Shown here piece by piece: positions 15,104 through 22,400 of a stretch of DNA of 64,000 bases. The notes beneath the pieces are model-generated. The model saw only the letters and a program-made list of their open reading frames with translations. It did not search any database and was not told the DNA's origin. The DNA is from Streptomyces sp. NBC_01267. Lineage in GTDB: Bacteria; Actinomycetota; Actinomycetes; Streptomycetales; Streptomycetaceae. The stretch's first letter is position 1. Every line of letters begins with the position of its first letter. The DNA lies in the NCBI RefSeq assembly GCF_036241575.1, contig NZ_CP108455.1:3840001-3904000 (forward strand), in the 5' to 3' direction. Position numbers and translations under genes: made by a program.

Positions 15104-15615
15104 AATTCCTCGTGCGCGACCGCATCTTCGACATCGGTGAGGACTACTGGATCGAGGACGAGCACGGCCAGAAGGCCTACCTCGTCGACGGCAAGGTTCT
15201 CCGTATCCGGGACACCCTGGAGCTGAAGGACCTCGACCACCGGGTGCTGATCACGCTCAAGGAGAAGCTGATCGCCATCAGCGACACCATGACCCTGAAG
15301 CGGGACGGCGAGGAGATCGCCACCGTCAGGAAGAAAAAGCTCACGGTGCTGCACGACCACTACCGCGTCAAACTGGTCGACGGCACGGAGCTGGAGGTCA
15401 GCGGGAACATCCTGGACCGTGAGTTCGCGGTCGAGTACGAGAACGAGCTGCTGGCCGACATCTCGAAGAAGTGGTTCAGCGTGCGCGACGCGTACGCGGT
15501 CAATGTGGTCCGTGAGGACTCCGACCCGGCGCTGATGATCGCCATCGCGGTCTCCGTGATCCACATGCACGAGAAAGAGCACGAAAAGCACGAGAAGGAG
15601 CACGAGGGGCACTGA
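15100..15615 (+). CDS. LURP-one-related (Tubby-like fold) family protein
   Basis: This 171-residue protein of the LURP-one-related family is predicted to be a 12-stranded beta-barrel around a helix. The signatures are seen from the start: MKFLVRDRIFDIGEDYWIED, KVLRIRDTLELKD, and the ISDTMTLKRDGEEIATVRKK strand pair. The C-terminus is a charged His/Glu/Lys repeat (HEKEHEKHEKEHEGH), unusual and possibly metal-binding. The role of the family is unknown in bacteria; related scramblase-like proteins act at membranes. It starts inside the stop of the degraded ATP-binding frame (ATGA). Confidence 0.85.
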   Translation: MKFLVRDRIFDIGEDYWIEDEHGQKAYLVDGKVLRIRDTLELKDLDHRVLITLKEKLIAISDTMTLKRDGEEIATVRKKKLTVLHDHYRVKLVDGTELEVSGNILDREFAVEYENELLADISKKWFSVRDAYAVNVVREDSDPALMIAIAVSVIHMHEKEHEKHEKEHEGH

Positions 15616-15657
15616 CGCCGGGGGGGGAGCACTGACGCCGGTGCACCGGGTCGGGCA

Positions 15658-15677
15658 ACGGCCCCTTCGGGGGCCGT
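15658..15677. terminator. UUCG-loop hairpin between convergent genes
   Basis: Eight-bp arms (15658-15665 and 15670-15677) close a TTCG loop, a very stable tetraloop. It lies between the LURP-one gene and the convergent methyltransferase remnant and can end both transcripts. Confidence 0.75.
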
Positions 15678-15689
15678 GACCTCGCCGTC

Positions 15690-16073
15690 TCAGTAATCTC
15701 GCGGCTGTCCGGGGGACTTGGTGGCCATCATGTACGCCTGCGGACCCTTCTCGTCCCGGTTCGCCTCGCGCAGCAGCCGGGACTCCACCGTGAATCCCGC
15801 CCCGGCGAGCATGTCGGCGACCCGGTCCGGCGGCAGCCAGTGGACGTCGAGCGACAGGGGGTGGCCGTAGGCGTGGTCCAGGTGACGGAGTTCGTCGCCC
15901 GCCTTGAAGGCGAGCAGCAGTCGGCCGCCCGGCGCCAGCACCCGGTGGAATTCGGCGAACACCCCCGGCAGCAGCTCGGGCGGCGTGTGGATGACGGAGT
16001 ACCAGGCGACCACGCCGCGCAGTGCGGCGTCCTCGATGTCGAGGGCCGTGCGGGTTCGGTCATGGCGGGCCAC
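15690..16073 (-). pseudogene. Class I methyltransferase, N-terminal half missing
   Basis: The frame encodes 127 residues that match the second half of a SAM-dependent methyltransferase: DIEDAALRGVVAWYSVIHT (motif after the acidic SAM residue), FHRVLAPGGRLLLAFK, and a C-terminal strand with GFTVESRLLREANRDEKGPQAYM. The N-terminal Rossmann portion with the glycine-rich SAM motif (E/DxGxGxG) is absent, and the first ten residues (MARHDRTRTA) look unrelated. It cannot bind SAM in the normal way, so I call it a 5'-truncated gene. It lies in the same decayed pocket as the fused fragments at 14.5-15.1 kb. Confidence 0.72.
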
Positions 16074-16140
16074 CGTAGTGCCCGGACCGGGCCACCGTTG
16101 CGCCCGGTCCGCACCGCCGTCGCGTCAGCTCAAGGGCTCG

Positions 16141-16986
16141 TCAGCTCCGGTGCTGCGGTGACTGTGCCGATGACAGTGGTGACTGTGCCGGTGACAGTGA
16201 CGGCGGGGCCAGGCCCAGCCTCCGGTCCTTCAGGGCCGGGAACTGCTCGCGGGTCCTGGCGACGAGTGACGGATCCAGCTCCACCGTCAGGACCTGCTCG
16301 TCGGCACCCGCCTCGGCCAGCACCTCGCCCCACGGGTCGACGACGATGCTGTGGCCCGCCTGCTGGACGCCCGCATGCGTACCGGCGGTGCCGCAGGCCA
16401 GGACGTACGACTGGTTCTCCACCGCGCGGGCCTGCGCGAGCAGCGTCCAGTGGGCGCGGCGGCGTTCGGGCCAGCCCGCCGGGATCACCAGGAGCTGGGC
16501 GCCCGCGTCGGTGAGCGCACGGAAGAGTTCGGGGAAGCGGAGGTCGTAACAGGTCGCCAGGCCGACCGTGGCCGCCGGGAGGTCCACCGTCACCGGCTGC
16601 TCGCCCGCCGCCATCAGGACCGCCTCGCCCTTGTCGAAGCCGAAGCGGTGGATCTTGCGGTAGACGGCGGCCCGCTCGCCCTCGGGGGAGAAGACCAGGG
16701 AGGTGTTGTAGAGCGATCCGTCCGGAGCGCGCTCCACGATCGAGCCCGCGTGCAGCCAGACCGCCGCGTCGGAAGCCGCCTTCGCCATCGCCTCGTGCGT
16801 GGGGCCGTCGAGCGGTTCGGCCTCGGCCGCGAACGACTCGAACGCGAAGGCGCCCACCGGCCAGAGCTCGGGCAGGACGACGAAATCCGCACCCGACTGT
16901 TCCCGTACGAGATCCGCCACCCGCAAGCGGCGCGAATCGGGCGATTCGGCTGGATTCACAGCGATCTGGAGGAGAGAGGCGCGCAC
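16141..16986 (-). CDS. Carbon-nitrogen hydrolase family protein (nitrilase superfamily amidase)
   Basis: This 281-residue amidase has the Glu-Lys-Cys triad at Glu40 (VVLPELWP), Lys111 (YRKIHRFGF) and Cys146 (LATCYDLRFPELF). The context of the triad and FDKGE resemble the branch containing omega-amidase and deaminated-glutathione amidase. It would hydrolyse a small amide in the cytosol. The C-terminus is a Ser/Pro/Gln repeat of about 20 residues (LSPAQSPLSSAQSPQ), encoded by degenerate GTGACTGT units. ATG 16986 gives the family start. It is divergent from the isomerase-like gene. Confidence 0.9.
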   Translation of the reverse strand: MRASLLQIAVNPAESPDSRRLRVADLVREQSGADFVVLPELWPVGAFAFESFAAEAEPLDGPTHEAMAKAASDAAVWLHAGSIVERAPDGSLYNTSLVFSPEGERAAVYRKIHRFGFDKGEAVLMAAGEQPVTVDLPAATVGLATCYDLRFPELFRALTDAGAQLLVIPAGWPERRRAHWTLLAQARAVENQSYVLACGTAGTHAGVQQAGHSIVVDPWGEVLAEAGADEQVLTVELDPSLVARTREQFPALKDRRLGLAPPSLSPAQSPLSSAQSPQHRS

Positions 16987-17165
16987 ACTACCACCGTCCT
17001 GGCATTCGAGCCGTCAACGCGGGCCTACGATCGTCACACGAAAGCACTGCCGGGGTGCCACTGGGCAGCGTACTGTGCCTTTCCGGGGGATGCCCCCAGG
17101 ACCCCCAGCAGCGCCTCAGACACCACCACGCCGCCGTACCGCAGAACACCGCTCCGAGGGGTCCC

Positions 17166-17990
17166 GTGACTGTCCATCCAAGCCTTCAGACCTATGCCGA
17201 CGCCTGGACCGAGTCCGTAGAGGCCATAGTCGGGTTGGTGACGCCACTCGTCGAGGGCGAGTGGAACCGCGGTACCCCCTGCCCCAACTGGTCCGTCCGG
17301 GACATCATTTCCCACATCATCGGCATGGAGAGCGAAATGCTCGGGGATCCGCGGCCGATCCATACGCTGCCGCGCGACCTGTTCCATGTGAAGACCGACC
17401 TCCAGCGGTACATGGAGATGCAGGTCGACGTACGGCGCCACCACACCTCGCCGGAGATGACGGCGGACCTGGAGTACACGATCATCCGGCGCTCGCGGCA
17501 GCTGCGGAACGAGACCCGGAAGCCGGACACCATGGTCCGCGCGCCGCTCGGTGCGGAGCAGACCCTGGAACTGGCCATGCGGATGCGCGCGTTCGACGTC
17601 TGGGTGCACGAGCAGGATCTGCGCACCACACTGGGCAAGCCGGGCAATCTGGACTCGGCGGGCGCCTACGTCGCCCGTGACGTCCTGGTACAGGGGCTGC
17701 CGAAGGTGGTCGCCAAGGAGGCGGGCGCGCCGCACGGTTCCGCGGTCGTCTTCGACATCACCGGGGACGTCGAGTTCATGCGTACGGTCCGGGTGGACGC
17801 CGAGGGCAAGGGCACGGTCGACGGTTCGCCCTCGCTGGGTCCCGCGGTGACGATCGCCATGGACTGGGACATCTACTTCCGGCTGGCCTGCGGGCGGGTC
17901 CGGCCGACGGCGGTCGCCGACCAGATCAAGGCCGAGGGCGACCAGGAGTTGGCGGCGGCGATCCTCCAGGCGTTCGCGGTGACGCCGTAA
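17166..17990 (+). CDS. Maleylpyruvate isomerase family mycothiol-dependent enzyme
   Basis: This 274-residue protein has the DinB-like metal-binding helical bundle of the mycothiol-dependent maleylpyruvate isomerase family. It shows CPNWSVRDIISHIIGMESEM with the first conserved His, and MRAFDVWVHEQDLRTTLG with the second His/Glu group, followed by a C-terminal SCP2-like domain (about 190-270). Mycothiol is the actinobacterial thiol cofactor. The physiological substrate is not known and is unlikely to be maleylpyruvate, as no gentisate genes are present. GTG 17166 with GAGGGG upstream is preferred over an in-frame start at 17055. Confidence 0.85.
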   Translation: MTVHPSLQTYADAWTESVEAIVGLVTPLVEGEWNRGTPCPNWSVRDIISHIIGMESEMLGDPRPIHTLPRDLFHVKTDLQRYMEMQVDVRRHHTSPEMTADLEYTIIRRSRQLRNETRKPDTMVRAPLGAEQTLELAMRMRAFDVWVHEQDLRTTLGKPGNLDSAGAYVARDVLVQGLPKVVAKEAGAPHGSAVVFDITGDVEFMRTVRVDAEGKGTVDGSPSLGPAVTIAMDWDIYFRLACGRVRPTAVADQIKAEGDQELAAAILQAFAVTP

Positions 17991-18018
17991 GCCACTGCCG
18001 GGCGCGTGGCGAGCGGGC

Positions 18019-19332
18019 CTACGCCGGGACGTGCACCGCCTCCACCCGGCTGGTCACCAGCCGCTCGCTCTCCCGTCGCGTGGTGCGCCGGTGCAACCGG
18101 AGGATCTGGGTGACGCCCAGCGCCTCCAGGACGAAGACGGAACAGAAGGCGATCCGGTAGTTGTCGTCGGTCGCGTCCAGCAGGATGCCGACCACGAGCA
18201 GCGTCGTCATCGAGGCGACGAAACCACCCATGTTGACGATGCCGGACGCGGTGCCCTGGCGCTCCGGCGGGTTGGCGGGGCGCGCGAAGTCGAAGCCGAT
18301 CATCGAGGCGGGGCCGCAGGCACCGAGCACGGTGCACAGGGTCAGCAGCAGCCACATCGGCGCGCGGTCGCCGGGGTAGGCGAGGGTGGCCGCCCAGAAC
18401 AGCGCGGTGGCGCCCACCGTGGACAGGGCGATCGGGGCGCGCGCGCCCTGGTGCCGGGCGATGATCTGCCCGTACACCAGGCCCACGGCCATGTTCGAGA
18501 GCACGATCAGGGTGAGCAGTTCACCCGCGGTGGACCGGGACAGATGCTCAGCCTCGACGAGGAACGGCATCCCCCACAGCAGCAGGAAGAACATCGCGGG
18601 GAACTGGGTGGTGAAGTGCACCCACATCCCCAGCCGGGTGCCGGGCTCACGCCAGGAGGCGGCGATCTGCCGGCGCACGAAGGCGGCTCCGGCGTGCTGG
18701 GCGGGCGGCGGTTCGAAGCCCTCGGGGTGGTCCTTCAGGAAGAGCAGCATCACGACCAGGACGAGCACCCCGGCGAGCGAGCTGCCCGCGAAGGTGGCGG
18801 TCCAGCCGAGGCCGTGCAGCGTCCGGGAGATGACGACGGTCGAGACCAGGTTGCCCGCCATGCCGACCAGACCGGCGAGCTGGGCCACCATCGGGCCGCG
18901 CCGCGCGGGGAACCAGCGGCTGCCGAGCCGCAGCACGCTGATGAAGGTCATGGCGTCACCGCAGCCGAGCAGGGCGCGGGAGGCGAGGGCCGTTCCGTAC
19001 GTGGGCGAGAGGGCGAAGCCGAGCTGACCCAGCGTGAACAGCACCACCCCGATGGTCAGCACCTTCTTGGTGCCGAGCCGGTCGACGAGCAGGCCGACGG
19101 GTATCTGCATCCCCGCGTAGACGAGCAGCTGGAGTATGGAGAAGGTGGACAGGGCCGAGGCGTTGACGTGGAAACGGTCGGCGGCGTCCAGGCCCGCCAC
19201 ACCCAGGCTGGTACGGAAGACGATCGCCACGAAGTAGACGGCGACGCCGATCGACCACACGGCGACGGCGCGCCGGCCACCGGGGGGATCGCCGGGTATG
19301 CCGGGCGGATCACCGGGTGTGACGGCGCTCAT
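18019..19332 (-). CDS. MFS transporter
   Basis: This 437-residue major facilitator has about twelve hydrophobic segments. The loop-2/3 signature GLLVDRLGTKKVL is present near residue 80, as is RWFPARRGPMVAQL near residue 140, as in nitrate/sugar-phosphate-like and ACS-type carriers. It is probably a proton-coupled importer of an organic anion. Its start overlaps the end of the GntR-family gene by 4 nt (ATGA). The two are therefore a coupled operon and the regulator presumably responds to the transported compound. The substrate is unknown. Confidence 0.9.
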   Translation of the reverse strand: MSAVTPGDPPGIPGDPPGGRRAVAVWSIGVAVYFVAIVFRTSLGVAGLDAADRFHVNASALSTFSILQLLVYAGMQIPVGLLVDRLGTKKVLTIGVVLFTLGQLGFALSPTYGTALASRALLGCGDAMTFISVLRLGSRWFPARRGPMVAQLAGLVGMAGNLVSTVVISRTLHGLGWTATFAGSSLAGVLVLVVMLLFLKDHPEGFEPPPAQHAGAAFVRRQIAASWREPGTRLGMWVHFTTQFPAMFFLLLWGMPFLVEAEHLSRSTAGELLTLIVLSNMAVGLVYGQIIARHQGARAPIALSTVGATALFWAATLAYPGDRAPMWLLLTLCTVLGACGPASMIGFDFARPANPPERQGTASGIVNMGGFVASMTTLLVVGILLDATDDNYRIAFCSVFVLEALGVTQILRLHRRTTRRESERLVTSRVEAVHVPA

Positions 19333-19982
19333 CGGTCCTCCCCGCGGGCCAGGTTCCGGATCCGGGTCACGTGCCGGCGGACCACGGCGACGGCGCCGTC
19401 GGCGTCCCCGCCGCGCAGGGCTTCGAGGATCTCGCCGTGCTCGGCGAGCGTGGTGGCGGTCCGGTCGGGATGCGCGTGGAGAACGGCGACGCCCATGCGC
19501 AGCTGCCGGTCGCGCAGCTGGTCGTAGAGCCGGGACAGGATCTCGTTCCCGGCGCTGCGGACGATCTCCGCATGGAAACAGCGGTCGGTGCGCGCGGCCG
19601 CGGCCAGATCGCCGGACTCCACCTGTGCGGTCTGCTCGGCCAGCAGCTCGGCCAGCCGCTCGATGAGCCGGGGCGCGGCGGGTACGGCCTTGCGGGCGGC
19701 GAATTCCTCGACCAGCAGCCGGGTCTCGACGACGTCGTGGATCTCCTGCGCGGAAACGGCGAGGACCAGGGCGCCCTTCTTCGGGTACAGCTTGATGAGC
19801 CCCTCGACCTCCAGCTTGAGCAGCGCCTCACGCACGGGCGTACGGGACACCCCCACGGCCTCGGCGAGCTCACCCTCGGTGAGGAGAGTGCCGCCCTCGT
19901 AGTGACGGTCGAGTACGGCCTGCTTGACGTGCGCGTAGACGCGCTCGGCGGCGGGGGGCTGTTTCAGTGGAGCGATGGGCAT
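19329..19982 (-). CDS. GntR family regulator, FCD subfamily
   Basis: This 217-residue DNA-binding protein has an N-terminal winged helix (YAHVKQAVLDRHYEGG, then LTEGELAEAVGVSRTPVREALLKLEVEGL) and a C-terminal FCD ligand-binding domain. The FCD metal residues appear in DRCFHAEIVRSAGNE and HAHPDRTATTLAEHGEI. FCD regulators usually sense carboxylates. It is the first gene of a two-gene unit with the MFS transporter. A 13-bp palindrome stands 13 nt before the start. No ribosome site is evident, so the mRNA may be leaderless; the start may instead be GTG 19988. Confidence 0.9.
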   Translation of the reverse strand: MPIAPLKQPPAAERVYAHVKQAVLDRHYEGGTLLTEGELAEAVGVSRTPVREALLKLEVEGLIKLYPKKGALVLAVSAQEIHDVVETRLLVEEFAARKAVPAAPRLIERLAELLAEQTAQVESGDLAAAARTDRCFHAEIVRSAGNEILSRLYDQLRDRQLRMGVAVLHAHPDRTATTLAEHGEILEALRGGDADGAVAVVRRHVTRIRNLARGEDR

Positions 19983-19995
19983 GCGCACAGCATAG

Positions 19996-20008
19996 ATACA
20001 ACAGGTAT
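19996..20008. promoter_or_regulatory. Putative GntR/FCD operator
   Basis: ATACAACAGGTAT has ATAC/GTAT arms around a 5-nt centre, typical of FCD operators. It covers the likely -10 region of the GntR-MFS unit, so autoregulation is expected. Confidence 0.5.
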
Positions 20009-20143
20009 GCGTCGGGGAGAGCCGTCCGGATGATGGGACGGGCGGTCGCGTCGCGGACGCAACCGGGGGCCAATCAGCTCTTCATACGGCTAATGGCGAT
20101 CCTCCGCAGCAGAATCCGCCCCTTTCACTCACAATCATGAACA

Positions 20144-20938
20144 TTGCGGCGTCCGGGTAGAGAGTGGCGACGAGATCTGCAACTCATCAATCTCCAAGGG
20201 GTGATCCTCCTGGTCAACGCCTGCAGGCGGCCGGAGTGCAGGCCGTTCAAGAAGTGGGTCGCCGAAGTGATCAGGACAGTCCAGCGGGAGGGGTCCTACT
20301 CCTTGCCCACAGTTGAGGCCGAGCCGCTACCTACGTCCGGTCCTGTCACCTACGCCATACCGGAACAGGTCGCAGAAGCGATCGTCCGCCTGGAGGAACG
20401 CAACATGCGGCTGGACGAAGAATTCGCAGCCGTACAGCGTGAACGCCTCGCGATGGAGCGAGAACATCTCGCCCTGCAACGCGAAACCCTTTCCGTGCAG
20501 AGGGAGATGCTCTTCGCCCAGCGGGAGTTGGGCGTCGCACAGCAGGCCACCGCTCAGTCCACCAGGCGGATCGCGGACCGGCTGGGCGAACGGCGTCCAG
20601 CGCAACCGGGACCGACACCGGCACCGGCACCGGGCCCTCGCCCCGAACGCCCCACGGCGGAAGCCGTACTGGCGAGCTGGAAGACGCGTATCTCGGTGAC
20701 CGAGGACGTCTGGGCCGTGGCCGTCACCATCGCCCCGGCCCTGGCCGACGACGGCGAGCTGCGGATGCCCCTGGAATCCATCGCGGCCAAGACCGGCCTG
20801 TCGGTCCACCGCGTCAACGAGTGCCTGCGGTTCATGCGCAAACACGCCTGCATCCACCCGGCCGGGGCATCGCCGGAAGGGGCTCCGGTGTACGTACTGA
20901 ACCCGACGGCCGTCAGCCTCGGCCTCGATCTCGGTTGA
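20144..20938 (+). CDS. Phage BRO-N antirepressor-like protein, N-terminally truncated
   Basis: The frame gives up to 264 residues from TTG 20144; GTG 20201 is an alternative start. Residues 12-55 (LINLQGVILLVNACR, then KKWVAEVIRTVQREGSYSL) are the last third of a BRO-N domain. The first two thirds, which bind DNA, are missing, and the upstream DNA is closed by stops. A coiled coil of repeated QRERLAMEREHL-type heptads follows (about 80-135), then a Pro/Ala linker and a C-terminal winged-helix-like region with SIAAKTGLSVHRVNECLRFMRK (about 195-255). Streptomyces carry full-length relatives as prophage-type regulators. It faces the deamidase-like gene tail to tail. It may be a remnant or a shortened functional form. 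Confidence 0.6.
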   Translation: MRRPGREWRRDLQLINLQGVILLVNACRRPECRPFKKWVAEVIRTVQREGSYSLPTVEAEPLPTSGPVTYAIPEQVAEAIVRLEERNMRLDEEFAAVQRERLAMEREHLALQRETLSVQREMLFAQRELGVAQQATAQSTRRIADRLGERRPAQPGPTPAPAPGPRPERPTAEAVLASWKTRISVTEDVWAVAVTIAPALADDGELRMPLESIAAKTGLSVHRVNECLRFMRKHACIHPAGASPEGAPVYVLNPTAVSLGLDLG

Positions 20939-20972
20939 AGGTGGCGGCGTCACACACCGGACTTGCCGGAAT

Positions 20973-22004
20973 TCAGGACATCGGCACGTACTCCACGGCG
21001 CTGTTCTCGTCCGGCTTGTTGTCCGGACCCGGTTTGCCGAGGAATCCCCAGGCGGTCTGGTGAACGTTCCTCCGGTCCACCTGAACGCGGTTGATCCACT
21101 GGCTCAGCTCGATCGGACCCGAGCGGGAGAAGATCGGATCGATGACCATGACCCCGTCCGTGGTCGTCACCGAGGCCGCGACGTGGTGGTTCCACTGGTG
21201 ACTCGCGTTCAGCCGGGCGCCTGAAGACGTGGCCCACTGCTTCGAGAGTTGGTGGGCGGCGATCGCCGGGGAACGCTGGGCGATGGCCAGGCAGATCGCG
21301 TGGGCCCGGTCCTCACAACCGTCCTGTCCCACCTGACCGCCGCTGCCGAAGGCGGGAGCAAGCTGCGGCCACATGTCCTGGAGGGTCTTTGCGCTCGGAG
21401 GGCCTGCGGATGGAAGCTCCTCGGCAAGGAAGGTGAGCTGATCGTCGAGCTTCGCCAGATACTTGGACTTCGCCGGGCTGTCCGGTTTCCTGCTGACGAG
21501 CCTGATGGCCTCGTGCACGGTCTCCACCGACCGCATGGGAGCCAGGTTCCGCAGCAGGGAAAGAATGGCCAGCTTGTCCACAACGGTCTGCTTGATGTGC
21601 TCGGGAGCACCCTTTTCGTCCATCTGCTCCAGCAGTCCGGTCAACCGGTCCTGCTCGTTGCCGAGCTGGTGCACGTTCCGCGCCGAGAACGGATCCTCCA
21701 CTTCCTCCTCGGAGGAAGTCTCCACATCCGAGGAGGACGACGCGGCTTCCCGCACCTGCTTCGACGGCTCCTGGCCCTCCGGTGATCCGGACCTCTTGCG
21801 CTTGTCGCCCGGCGCCTGCATGCGCTGGATCACCGCGTTGACCGCCGCATTGCCCGCACTGCCCCCGAACGCCGGCACGTCCGAGGGGTGGGTGGGCCGG
21901 GGGGAACCCGGCCGCGCGGTCGGGTGTCCCGCCCGGTCCGGAGCGGGCTTCAGCACGCGGGCTGTCCCCCGCGCATATGTCTCGTCACGAGCCGACCGGC
22001 GCAT
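20973..22004 (-). CDS. Candidate protein-glutaminase (deamidase) toxin or injection-system effector
   Basis: The product has 343 residues in three parts. Residues 1-65 are basic and disordered, ending in VPAFGGSAGNAAVNAVIQRMQ. This GNAAV-type motif is common at the head of DUF4157 and other cargo proteins of Streptomyces contractile injection systems. Residues 66-110 are an acidic Ser/Glu linker. Residues 110-215 are helical. Residues 225-320 resemble a protein-glutaminase/Gln deamidase domain: GCEDRAHAI gives Cys230, NHHVAASV gives His274, and VMVIDPIF gives Asp289, in Cys-His-Asp order and with suitable spacing. Such enzymes deamidate glutamine side chains on target proteins. No signal peptide, immunity gene or injection-system gene is next to it. 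AAGGGGAG before ATG 22004 supports the start. Fold and role are inferred. Confidence 0.65.
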   Translation of the reverse strand: MRRSARDETYARGTARVLKPAPDRAGHPTARPGSPRPTHPSDVPAFGGSAGNAAVNAVIQRMQAPGDKRKRSGSPEGQEPSKQVREAASSSSDVETSSEEEVEDPFSARNVHQLGNEQDRLTGLLEQMDEKGAPEHIKQTVVDKLAILSLLRNLAPMRSVETVHEAIRLVSRKPDSPAKSKYLAKLDDQLTFLAEELPSAGPPSAKTLQDMWPQLAPAFGSGGQVGQDGCEDRAHAICLAIAQRSPAIAAHQLSKQWATSSGARLNASHQWNHHVAASVTTTDGVMVIDPIFSRSGPIELSQWINRVQVDRRNVHQTAWGFLGKPGPDNKPDENSAVEYVPMS

Positions 22005-22340
22005 CAACCGCTCCCCTTCTCCGCCGTACGACGGGCTGACCTTCCATCATCACGGACTCCGGCGGGGCCTGTCACCGTCCACCAGGGCAGACCTCCGGGG
22101 CAATCCGTCCGCCACATCTGTGGAGAGTGGGCAGGATTCCGACCACTGTGTCCGGTCGTCGGCGGTCAGGAAGTTGCGCAGCTCGCTATGTGGACACGAA
22201 ACGCGTCCCACGCGGCGGGCGTCATCCGGACAGCGGGACCCGTCACGTCCATCGTCCGCCACGCGACGACGGGCCTCGCCGGCCTGGGCCGATGAGGTTC
22301 CGAGCGCCCTGGTCGAGTGCGCGGGGCCGTGCACACAGCG
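22005..22340. other. Gene-free stretch upstream of the deamidase-like gene
   Basis: About 340 nt of spacer hold the promoter of the deamidase-like gene. Short frames exist on both strands (for example 22050-22391, reverse) but their composition is Arg/Pro-rich and lacks codon bias. I see no further gene or RNA. Confidence 0.5.
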
Positions 22341-22373
22341 CGGCCCCCGGACGCGTCTCACGTCCGGGGGCCG
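22341..22373 (-). terminator. Terminator of the first bkd operon
   Basis: A perfect 13-bp inverted repeat (22341-22353 and 22361-22373) with a 7-nt loop lies 28 nt beyond the E2 stop codon on the reverse strand. Confidence 0.8.
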
Positions 22374-22400
22374 GTCAGCTGCTCGGGCCACTGCGCCCGG

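Noticed and set aside
22050..22391. 113-residue reverse frame in the spacer above the deamidase-like gene
   Set aside because: Arg/Pro/Ser-rich, no ribosome site, crosses the bkd terminator.
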